64,000 bases of DNA from Bog-950 sp035299425 (GTDB lineage Bacteria > Bacteroidota > Bacteroidia > Chitinophagales > LD1). The stretch is taken from contig DATGWP010000239.1 of NCBI GenBank assembly GCA_035299425.1, forward strand, positions 5,863 to 69,862. The letters are read 5' to 3'. The number at the start of each line of letters is the position of its first letter. Positions within the stretch are counted from its first letter, which is position 1. Of the stretch, positions 54,164 through 61,249 are shown piece after piece. Below the pieces are notes generated by a model. The model saw only the letters and a list, made by a program, of their open reading frames with translations. It was not told where the DNA came from and did not search any database. The translations under genes and the position numbers were made by a program.

Positions 54164-55427
54164 GTGGCAAGGGACGAGGGACGAGGGACATGGGAAATAC
54201 ACTTTTGTATTGGCCGTGGTCTGTTGTCTGTGGTCTGTTGTCTGCTGTTCTCAGGATACTGTGCAGTTGAGCGTGTTTAAGAAATATCCTTTTGTGCATA
54301 GCGAACGTAACGAAATTGTAAATGCGGGAGCGTTAGATGGTTTTTTTGAAAAGCTGCTGCAGCAGAAGAAACAAAACAGCCGCAGGGTAAGTGTGTTGCA
54401 TATTGGCGACTCGCACATACAGGCAGATATGATAACCGCGCCACTGCGCACAGGTTTTCAGAAAGATTTTGGCAACGCAGGCCGTGGGTTGGTGATACCA
54501 TTGCGGGTGTCGGGTAGTAACGAGCCTTATAGTTATAAGATTAGCAGTAACATAAAATGGTTTGGCAAGCGCTGTGTGTATGTAAGCGATACGCTGCACT
54601 ATGGCATTGGAGGGTACCTGGCCAGAACCTATAACGACTCGGCTATACTTACCATACGTACTAATAACTATGCGCCGCTTAATTATGCCTTCAATAAGTT
54701 GACCTTGTTCTATCAGCACGACTCATCGTTTACTTATGTGCTATACGATACCAGTGGCAACCGCTTGGTTACGTTGGGCGCAGATTCGGTGCAGGCGTTT
54801 TTAAATTACAGCACGGCTAAGTTGCCACAGTATACCAATATGGCTGTAGTAAAGCTGGAGCGCAACGACACTATAACCCAAAAGCATGCAACCATCTATG
54901 GTTTTAATTTAGAGAATGACAGCAACGGTGTGTTGTATCATGTGGTAGGGGTGAATGGTGCAGAGGCTTATCAGTATGTAGCGGCTAAAAACTTTGCAGT
55001 GCAAACGGCCTTGCTGGTGCCCGATGTAATTATCATATCGCTGGGCACTAATGAAGGGCAGCGCCGCCCATTTGATAAGGTAGTGCAAGAGGCAAAACTT
55101 GACTCGATGGTGAAGCAACTGCAACTATGTAACCCCAACGTACCGGTGGTGCTTACCAGCCCGCCCGATTCATACTACAGGAGAAAATATTACAATACAG
55201 CCATAGCTGCTTACCACGAAATGATGGTAGACTATGCAAAGAGGAACAACCTGGCGGTATGGGATTTGTTTGCTGTAACCGGAGGGCACAAAAGCTGTTA
55301 CCAGTGGAAGAAATATGGATTGATGCAGCGCGATGGTGTGCATTTTACACGCGCGGGATATGAACTGCAGGGGAACCTATTATACGAAGCACTACTAAAA
55401 GCCTACAACCAATATGCCCGCCATTGA
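54138..55427 (+). CDS. Second SGNH hydrolase of the acylation operon, with a repeat-built N-terminus
   Basis: The ATG at 54138 lies inside the end of the preceding gene. A GTG at 54129 is an alternative. The SGNH core is clear: LHIGDSHIQADM with the nucleophile Ser, VIIISLGTNEG as the Gly/Asn block, and RDGVHFTRAGYELQG with the catalytic Asp-x-x-His. The N-terminus is odd. Residues about 10-20 are encoded by seven-base tandem repeats GGGACGA (54171-54191), and the hydrophobic signal-like core is encoded by two perfect copies of the 14-mer GTGGTCTGTTGTCT (54216-54243). Neither unit length is a multiple of three, so slippage would shift the frame. The C-terminus overlaps the MBOAT start by 14 bases. 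The role is probably O-acetylation of a surface glycan. Confidence 0.8.
   Translation: MKEGSGVGKWQGTRDEGHGKYTFVLAVVCCLWSVVCCSQDTVQLSVFKKYPFVHSERNEIVNAGALDGFFEKLLQQKKQNSRRVSVLHIGDSHIQADMITAPLRTGFQKDFGNAGRGLVIPLRVSGSNEPYSYKISSNIKWFGKRCVYVSDTLHYGIGGYLARTYNDSAILTIRTNNYAPLNYAFNKLTLFYQHDSSFTYVLYDTSGNRLVTLGADSVQAFLNYSTAKLPQYTNMAVVKLERNDTITQKHATIYGFNLENDSNGVLYHVVGVNGAEAYQYVAAKNFAVQTALLVPDVIIISLGTNEGQRRPFDKVVQEAKLDSMVKQLQLCNPNVPVVLTSPPDSYYRRKYYNTAIAAYHEMMVDYAKRNNLAVWDLFAVTGGHKSCYQWKKYGLMQRDGVHFTRAGYELQGNLLYEALLKAYNQYARH
54171..54243 (+). repeat. Tandem 7-mers and tandem 14-mers in the signal-peptide region
   Basis: GGGACGA, GGGACGA, GGGACAT at 54171-54191, and GTGGTCTGTTGTCT twice in tandem at 54216-54243. 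A related GGACGAGGGGCGAGTGACGA tract occurs at 44653-44672 in the spacer before clpC, so the first repeat probably belongs to a dispersed low-complexity family that has entered the gene. Confidence 0.75.
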
Positions 55428-56883
55428 TTTTCATAAACTGTGGCAACAGTTCGTGTATCACCCTAATGAACCGCTGATATTCAGCACGGGGCTGTTCCTG
55501 TTTTTGTTTATGGCATTTATTACGGGTTTCTACCTGGTTCGCAAACACCATAGCGCCAAGCTGGCGTATGTTATCCTGTTCTCGTTATACTTCTATTACA
55601 AGTCAAGTGGTATTTACTTTCTGTTGTTGGTGTTATCTACGGTAGTAGATTATAGCCTCGCCAATTTTATTTACAATGCCGATACGCAGTGGAAGAAAAA
55701 ATCGTGGCTGATTTTTAGTCTGGTGCTTAATCTTGGTTTGCTGGGCTATTTTAAGTATACCAATTTTCTGTACGAGATTTTTTGCAATGCTACTAACCAT
55801 CCCTTCGATCCGTTTGAGATTTTCCTGCCGGTGGGTGTTTCGTTCTTTACCTTCCAATCGCTCAGCTACACTATAGAAATTTATCGCGGTGATATAGAGC
55901 CTGAGAAGAGTATCTGGAACTACGCCTTCTTCGTTTCTTTCTTTCCTCAGTTAGTTGCAGGCCCAATTGTAAGGGCCAAAGATTTTTTACCCCAGGTATC
56001 GCAGGAGCCAATTGTAACCAAAGAAATGTTTGGCCATGCGGTGTTTTTAATTGTTGCGGGCTTGTTTAAAAAGGTAGTGATTTCCGATTACATCAGTGTG
56101 AATTTTGTAGACCGCATTTTTGACAACCCTACGCTGTATACCGGTCTGGAAAACCTGTTTGGCGTGTATGGCTATGCCCTGCAAATTTACTGCGACTTTA
56201 GTGGTTACAGCGATATGGCCATTGGTATTGCCCTGCTGTTTGGCTACAAACTTACTCTCAACTTCGATTCGCCTTACCAGAGTAGCAGTATAACCGAGTT
56301 CTGGCGCAGGTGGCATATCTCGCTCTCTACCTGGCTGCGCGATTACCTTTACATATCGCTGGGTGGTAACCGCAAGGGCCGTGTGCGCACTTACTTCAAT
56401 CAGTTTATGACTATGCTGTTGGGTGGCTTATGGCATGGGGCGGCCTTCAGGTTTATACTATGGGGTGCGCTGCACGGTGTAGCGCTGGGTATAGATAAAT
56501 ACATGAAGGAGTTTTTTAAAATACCCAACACCGGGTTTTTTAAGGTTGCCGGCGTGTTGCTTACCTTTCACTTTGTTTGTTTCTGCTGGATATTCTTCCG
56601 CGCCGATGATATGACTGTGGCTGGTAATGTTATTTCGCAGATAGCCCTGCACTTTACACCTTCCATCTTCTTCGATTTTATTACCGGCTACCGAAATATT
56701 CTATTGGTAATGTTACTGGGTTACGGCTTGCATTTCATCCCGAAGAGCATAGAGATAAAAGCACATCATTTTGTAACCGAGATGCCGCTGGCTGGTAAGG
56801 TGGCCATGATGGTAGCTATGATAGTAGTGCTGATACAGGTAAAGAGCAGCAACGTGCAGCCTTTTATTTATTTTCAGTTTTAG
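55414..56883 (+). CDS. MBOAT-family O-acyltransferase (AlgI/DltB-like)
   Basis: The 489-residue protein has about ten to twelve hydrophobic segments and the MBOAT landmarks IFLPVGVSFFTFQSLSY, FFPQLVAGPIVRAKDFLPQ, YCDFSGYSDMAIGIALLFG, TEFWRRWHISLSTWLRDYLYI and the active-site histidine in LLGGLWHGAAFRFILWGALHG (His341). The family transfers an acyl group, usually acetyl, across the inner membrane to a carrier or directly to an exported polysaccharide. The two SGNH proteins encoded just upstream would complete the transfer in the periplasm, as in alginate acetylation by AlgI, AlgJ and AlgX. The 3' end overlaps the convergent methyltransferase gene by 20 bases. Confidence 0.92.
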   Translation: MPAIDFHKLWQQFVYHPNEPLIFSTGLFLFLFMAFITGFYLVRKHHSAKLAYVILFSLYFYYKSSGIYFLLLVLSTVVDYSLANFIYNADTQWKKKSWLIFSLVLNLGLLGYFKYTNFLYEIFCNATNHPFDPFEIFLPVGVSFFTFQSLSYTIEIYRGDIEPEKSIWNYAFFVSFFPQLVAGPIVRAKDFLPQVSQEPIVTKEMFGHAVFLIVAGLFKKVVISDYISVNFVDRIFDNPTLYTGLENLFGVYGYALQIYCDFSGYSDMAIGIALLFGYKLTLNFDSPYQSSSITEFWRRWHISLSTWLRDYLYISLGGNRKGRVRTYFNQFMTMLLGGLWHGAAFRFILWGALHGVALGIDKYMKEFFKIPNTGFFKVAGVLLTFHFVCFCWIFFRADDMTVAGNVISQIALHFTPSIFFDFITGYRNILLVMLLGYGLHFIPKSIEIKAHHFVTEMPLAGKVAMMVAMIVVLIQVKSSNVQPFIYFQF

Positions 56884-57544
56884 CCACCACCAGATAATGA
56901 TTAAAGAAAAACTCCTGCTTTAACAGAATAGTTTTTTGAATCTGCATTCCCTGTTTTTCGAGCATGGCTTTATACTCAGCCAAATCATATTGATGCGGGT
57001 GCAGCACATCGCCGGGTATAGTGCGGAAGAGATGTTTGAAGAAAGAATGATTGTGCGCATCAATAGAAACAACTACCTGTCCGTTAGCTGCGCATAGATT
57101 TTTTAACTGCGCAAAGCCTTTCTCAATATCATATACGTGATTGATGGCGTTAAGACAGAACACTATATCATATTTATAGACTTCCGAAGTTGTAAAAACT
57201 TCGGAAGTCTTTGTTCCGAAATCTTCAATAGTGCTCTCAGCAAATTCAACCTTGGGGTAATCTGCTTTAGTAAAAAAGGCAAGCTGTTTTTCGTATTCAT
57301 TAATAAGCGGGTCAACGGCGGTTATTTTGTTATTGGGCAGTGCTATGAAAATACCTGCAGGGCCGCAGCCCAAATCGCAAATGGTTTTAGTAGTGTCAAT
57401 TTTTACTTCAGTAGAAATGAGGCCGAGTATATTATGCCAATAGCTTTTCTTCCATTGTAGATAGGTGGTTTTGTCTTTGCTGCGCAGGTAGTTTTTCCAC
57501 CAGCGCAGTTCAAACCATTGGGCTATTTTCCATTTTGTTGTCAT
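56864..57544 (-). CDS. Class I SAM-dependent methyltransferase carrying an inserted palindrome
   Basis: The 226-residue protein shows motif I ICDLGCGPAGIFIAL, ITAVDPLINEYEKQ after it, YDIVFCLNAINHVYD as the post-motif strand and ANGQVVVSIDAHNH. Between these lies the segment TKTSEVFTTSEVYK, encoded by the perfect palindrome at 57175-57215, which occurs identically at 59634-59674 outside a gene. The 41-base element therefore seems to have inserted in frame into a surface loop before strand 4. If so, the ancestral protein was about 13 residues shorter. The acceptor substrate is unknown. The gene is single, convergent with the MBOAT operon and divergent from rnpB. Confidence 0.8.
   Translation of the reverse strand: MTTKWKIAQWFELRWWKNYLRSKDKTTYLQWKKSYWHNILGLISTEVKIDTTKTICDLGCGPAGIFIALPNNKITAVDPLINEYEKQLAFFTKADYPKVEFAESTIEDFGTKTSEVFTTSEVYKYDIVFCLNAINHVYDIEKGFAQLKNLCAANGQVVVSIDAHNHSFFKHLFRTIPGDVLHPHQYDLAEYKAMLEKQGMQIQKTILLKQEFFFNHYLVVAKTENK
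57175..57215. repeat. 41-bp palindromic element, copy within a coding sequence
   Basis: The stem AGACTTCCGAAGTT, the loop GTAAA and AACTTCGGAAGTCT form a perfect 14-base hairpin, flanked by TAT on the left and TTGTT on the right. All 41 bases are identical to 59634-59674. Here it is translated as part of the methyltransferase. Confidence 0.9.
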
Positions 57545-57648
57545 ATACTCGGTGTGTTGGTTGGCAGATGGATAAACTCACTATCCACAAATGCACATTC
57601 CACTTTCCACAATCGCTAAACTAAACTTCGTCCATTAAATTAAACGTC

Positions 57649-57656
57649 TATTTTTG
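57649..57656 (+). promoter_or_regulatory. -7 box of rnpB
   Basis: TATTTTTG matches TAnnTTTG exactly. Transcription would begin near 57660, just before a small hairpin GTTCTAT/ATAGAAC (57662-57677) and the P1 strand of rnpB at 57681. A TTCG at 57627-57630 is a weak -33 candidate at the right distance. Confidence 0.45.
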
Positions 57657-57680
57657 CCAACGTTCTATTTATAGAACGCA

Positions 57681-58069
57681 GTTACATGCTGCTTCATCGT
57701 TCTTTGTAAAAAGGAAAGGAAAGTCCGGACAATGCAGGGCGCCGCACCACCTAACGGGTGGCTCCTACGAAAATGGGAAGAGATAGTGCCGCAGAAAATA
57801 ACCGCCGCTCAAAGTCCCTTTAGGGATTTAGGATGGTAAGGGTGAAAATGTGTGGTAAGAGCACACGGTTAATTGTAGTAATACAGTTAGCGGGTAAACC
57901 TTGCGGATTGAAAGCTCACGTATATCAGCCTTTGAGAGCGGCTCGCGCGATTCCCGATTTATCGGGAAGGGTTGAGGGGTTGAGCGTAACAGGTGCTGTG
58001 CGAACAGTATCGCAGATAAATGATGAGGGCTTCGAAAGAGGAACAGAATCCGGCTTACAGGCATGTAAC
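57681..58069 (+). ncRNA. rnpB: RNase P RNA (type A)
   Basis: The catalytic RNA of RNase P, which trims the 5' leader from tRNA precursors. The 5' conserved block GGAAAGGAAAGTCCGGACA and the 3' block ACAGAATCCGGCTTACA are unmistakable, and a helix-P4 partner lies between them. The ends are set by the P1 helix: GTTACATGC at 57681-57689 pairs with GCATGTAAC at 58061-58069. The internal hairpin TTCCCGATTTATCGGGAA (57951-57968) is a variable stem. A primary transcript may begin about 20 bases earlier. A protein-like open frame from 57833 inside it is not coding. It lies between a minus-strand methyltransferase and the sigma-54 activator gene. Confidence 0.95.
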
Positions 58070-58265
58070 ATTTTGAAAGAATTACCAGTTAGGAATTACA
58101 AATTACTAGTTGGAAGAGATATAAATATGCAGGGGATTGGACACCCGCCTGCATGATTGAAGTAATAAAGAAGGAGTACACATTTTAATTTTTTAAGGAA
58201 CCGGTAGTTGTGCGTTGATAGCTGCAATACGCTGTTAATGGCAATTACATAATTAAACCACACAC

Positions 58266-59621
58266 ATGCCTACTATTCTGATAGCCGATGACGACAAGAG
58301 CATCCGTAAAACGTTGCGCGAAATTTTAGAATACGAAAGTTATAAAGTGGAAGAGGCCGTAGATGGCGCCCAGGCATTTGAGATGCTGAAGGAAGGCAGC
58401 TACGACTGTGCACTGCTGGATATTAAAATGCCTAAGATGGATGGGCTGGAGGTGCTAACCAAGTTGCAGGGCACCGACTGCGAAACGCCTATCATTATGA
58501 TTTCGGGCCACGGCTCGGTAGAAAATGCAGTGGAGGCTACTAAAAAAGGTGCGTTCGATTTTATTAATAAGCCGCCTGATTTGAACCGATTGCTTATTAC
58601 GGTGCGTAATGCGCTGGAAAAATCTACACTGGTTACCGAGACCAAGGTGCTGAAAAGAAAAGTGGGCAAAACCCGCGAAATGATTGGCGACTCTCCGGCC
58701 ATTCAAAAGATAAAAGAAACGATTGACCGTGTAGCACCTACCGAGGCGCGTGTACTGATAACCGGTGACAACGGAACCGGTAAAGAGCTTGTAGCCCGCT
58801 GGATACATGAAAGAAGCAACCGCGCAAACGGTCAGCTTGTAGAAGTGAACTGTGCGGCTATACCGAGCGAGTTGATAGAAAGCGAATTGTTTGGCCACGA
58901 GAAAGGGGCTTTTACATCGGCCATGAAACAGCGCATTGGTAAATTTGAACAAGCCAACAGCGGAACATTGTTTTTGGATGAGATAGGGGATATGAGCCTC
59001 AGCGCACAAGCCAAGGTGCTGCGTGCATTACAAGAGCAACGCATTACCCGCGTAGGTGGCGACCGCGATATACCGGTAGATGTACGTGTAATAGCAGCTA
59101 CCAATAAGGACCTGCTGAAAGAAGTGGAAGAAGGCAGGTTCCGTGTCGATTTATATCACCGTATAGGTGTTATCCTTATCCATGTGCCATCGCTTAACGA
59201 AAGAACCGATGATGTGCCTTTGCTGGCCGAAAAGTTTGTAAAAGAAATTTGCGAGGATTACGGTATTCCTAAAAAGGTAATTACCCCTAAGGCTCTTGAA
59301 GAGTTGAAGACCATGAACTGGGAAGGTAACATCCGCGAACTGCGCAACGTTATAGAGCGCCTTGTAATATTAAGCGACCAGAAGATAACGGAAACAGAGG
59401 TGCGTAACTTTGTTACCAACACTACTGCTAAAGATACACCTACCGATTTGTTTGAGCAGTACGACAAATTCCAGGACTTTAAAGAGCATATTGAGAAGCT
59501 GTTTATAGAGCACAAGCTCCGCAAGTTTGCCTGGAACGTATCTAAGACAGCCGAGGTGCTGGATATACAACGCAGCCACTTATACAATAAAATAGAGAAA
59601 TACGATTTGAGGAGAAGTTAA
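58266..59621 (+). CDS. NtrC-family sigma-54-dependent response regulator
   Basis: The 451-residue protein has three parts. Residues 1-120 are a receiver domain with acidic DDD at 8-10, phospho-Asp52 in LLDIKMPKMDG and Lys in the FDFINKPP loop. Residues about 140-370 are a sigma-54 interaction AAA+ domain with Walker A GDNGTGKE, the sigma-54 contact loop GAFTSA in ELFGHEKGAFTSAMK, and Walker B LFLDEIGDM. The C-terminus is a Fis-type HTH (NVSKTAEVLDIQRSHLYNKI). It would activate sigma-54 promoters when phosphorylated. No cognate histidine kinase lies beside it, so the signal is unknown. The palindrome at 59634-59674 directly behind the stop may act as its terminator. Confidence 0.93.
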   Translation: MPTILIADDDKSIRKTLREILEYESYKVEEAVDGAQAFEMLKEGSYDCALLDIKMPKMDGLEVLTKLQGTDCETPIIMISGHGSVENAVEATKKGAFDFINKPPDLNRLLITVRNALEKSTLVTETKVLKRKVGKTREMIGDSPAIQKIKETIDRVAPTEARVLITGDNGTGKELVARWIHERSNRANGQLVEVNCAAIPSELIESELFGHEKGAFTSAMKQRIGKFEQANSGTLFLDEIGDMSLSAQAKVLRALQEQRITRVGGDRDIPVDVRVIAATNKDLLKEVEEGRFRVDLYHRIGVILIHVPSLNERTDDVPLLAEKFVKEICEDYGIPKKVITPKALEELKTMNWEGNIRELRNVIERLVILSDQKITETEVRNFVTNTTAKDTPTDLFEQYDKFQDFKEHIEKLFIEHKLRKFAWNVSKTAEVLDIQRSHLYNKIEKYDLRRS

Positions 59622-59633
59622 ATTGCCTCTGCT

Positions 59634-59674
59634 TATAGACTTCCGAAGTTGTAAAAACTTCGGAAGTCTTTGTT
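59634..59674. repeat. 41-bp palindromic element, intergenic copy
   Basis: Identical to 57175-57215. It lies between the convergent sigma-54 activator gene (ends 59621) and helical-protein gene (ends 59681). Its 14-base stem followed by TTTGTTTT could terminate transcription from the plus strand. Confidence 0.9.
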
Positions 59675-59680
59675 TTAGGC

Positions 59681-61084
59681 CTATATCTTTCCCAGCAACC
59701 ATTCTTTCTCTGCCACTGCACCTGTGCCGCTTATTTTTTCTTTCAGTGCAGCTTTGGCCTTCTTGTCATACGGCCGCAGTTTCATCAAGCGGGTAATATA
59801 CTTGGCAAAGTTGCCATATACAGTTTCATGGTAGGTTTGTAGCTTTTTGCGCTTTAGCTGTTGCTTTAGGTTGTTGTTGCTGTAATCCAGCAATCCAAAT
59901 TCATCGAGTTCGTAATAGGTTTTTATAAGCAGTACACGGGCATCCAGGTCGGTAAACTGTTCCTTTATTTCTACCTCTTGTAATAAATCCATAACACGGC
60001 TATAGTTACCGGTGGCAAAACAATAGCGGGCCATACAGTAAGCGTAGAAGCCTTCGCGTATTTCTGGGTCTAGTTTACTTTTGTATTCTTCCAGAAACTC
60101 CGCCACCCACTTATATTTTTTTAAACCGATAGCAATGGCCGATATGTTTTTGTAAGTAAAGGGCGATAGCTGGCCGCGGTCTTCAAATACAGCGCGCTGC
60201 AAGCCGGCCACGTATATCTCAAATACTTCCTGGTAATATTTCTGTCCGCCGGTGTTAAGGCGCTTAATACAGTAATTAATAGCAAGTGTAAATATGTCGC
60301 GCAGTTCTTTGGTGTCTATCCGCTGCGAGTGGTTAAGCAATAGGTCTTTCAGCTGAACAAAATAAGTTTCGTTATCCGGTTCGCTCAGGCACAGGTAGTT
60401 GTGGTATAGTAGGTTTACTAGCGGGTTGCCCAGCATCTTTTTCTTTTCTATCAGCGCCATGGTTTCTTCCATCATATTCTCGCTGTGCTCCAGCTTAAAT
60501 ACATTTTTGTAGGAGAGGAGGTTGCAGGCGTGTTTCAGCTTTTGTATGATATAAAACGAATCGAGGTCGGCAGATAGTTGTTGCAGGTCGTGGTTTTGTG
60601 CGCGCCGGTTGGTAATAGAGTGTATGTAATACTCGGTATGCAATTGAAACCGGTAGTAGTATAACTCCGGGCTTAGCGGTGCTTCGTTTTCAAAGTATTG
60701 TTCGGCAACATTGTAGTCGGCCAGAAATTGTTTGCTTAGGTTGCGTTTGCGCAAGGTGCGCGCCTGCAATAGCTTTTTTTGCTCACCGGTGCTTTCCATT
60801 TCTGCTATAGCCAGGTAGCGGTGTATAATGCGCGTAAGGTAGGTCATTACATGGCGCAGTTTTGCCAGGTCGGCTTTCTGTTTGGGGTACACATATTTAA
60901 TGGCCTCGTCTGCTGTAATTGCCGCAGTGTTTCTTTTCTTTGTTTTCAGCAGGTAGTCATACAGGCGTATCTCTTCATCGCGGTAGTTAAAAAAAGGCGA
61001 ACGAACGGCTTTATCCAGTTCCTTTACCTCGTAGGGGCTTAAAGAAGAGAATAGTTGAAACAGATTGCTATCGGTAAAGTTCAT
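59681..61084 (-). CDS. Cytoplasmic helical repeat protein, family A
   Basis: The 467-residue protein lacks a signal peptide and membrane segments. It is predicted by eye to be helical throughout, with TPR-like pairs (AFYAYC-like YFYAYCMARYCFATGNYSRV is not exact, but GFYAYCMARYCFATGNYSR and LLIKTYYELDEFGLLDYS read as helical hairpins). The N-terminus LFQLFSSLSPYEVKELDKAV, followed by SPFFNYRDEEIRLYDYLL, is the clearest version of the pattern also present at 11675 and 24798. I know the family only as hypothetical Bacteroidota proteins. It is transcribed divergently from the T9SS cargo gene at 61250 with 165 bases between starts, the same arrangement as the 24798 gene and its neighbour. Confidence 0.75.
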   Translation of the reverse strand: MNFTDSNLFQLFSSLSPYEVKELDKAVRSPFFNYRDEEIRLYDYLLKTKKRNTAAITADEAIKYVYPKQKADLAKLRHVMTYLTRIIHRYLAIAEMESTGEQKKLLQARTLRKRNLSKQFLADYNVAEQYFENEAPLSPELYYYRFQLHTEYYIHSITNRRAQNHDLQQLSADLDSFYIIQKLKHACNLLSYKNVFKLEHSENMMEETMALIEKKKMLGNPLVNLLYHNYLCLSEPDNETYFVQLKDLLLNHSQRIDTKELRDIFTLAINYCIKRLNTGGQKYYQEVFEIYVAGLQRAVFEDRGQLSPFTYKNISAIAIGLKKYKWVAEFLEEYKSKLDPEIREGFYAYCMARYCFATGNYSRVMDLLQEVEIKEQFTDLDARVLLIKTYYELDEFGLLDYSNNNLKQQLKRKKLQTYHETVYGNFAKYITRLMKLRPYDKKAKAALKEKISGTGAVAEKEWLLGKI

Positions 61085-61249
61085 GTTTTTTCGATAAAAT
61101 ATGAATTGAATGTAGCTTATTTCATTGGCAATGTGATTTGTTTCGGTTTATATTTTTTTCGATAAAATGGATTATTTGACCTTCTTTTTGCTTGTTGTTA
61201 GCCTCACATTCGCACTGTGAAAGTTTCTATAACAACAAAAACAGAATAT

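Noticed and set aside
57833..58156. Open reading frames of about 80-107 codons on both strands between 57.8 and 58.2 kb
   Set aside because: They lie within the RNase P RNA, whose conserved blocks and P1 pairing are clear. No protein features are visible.
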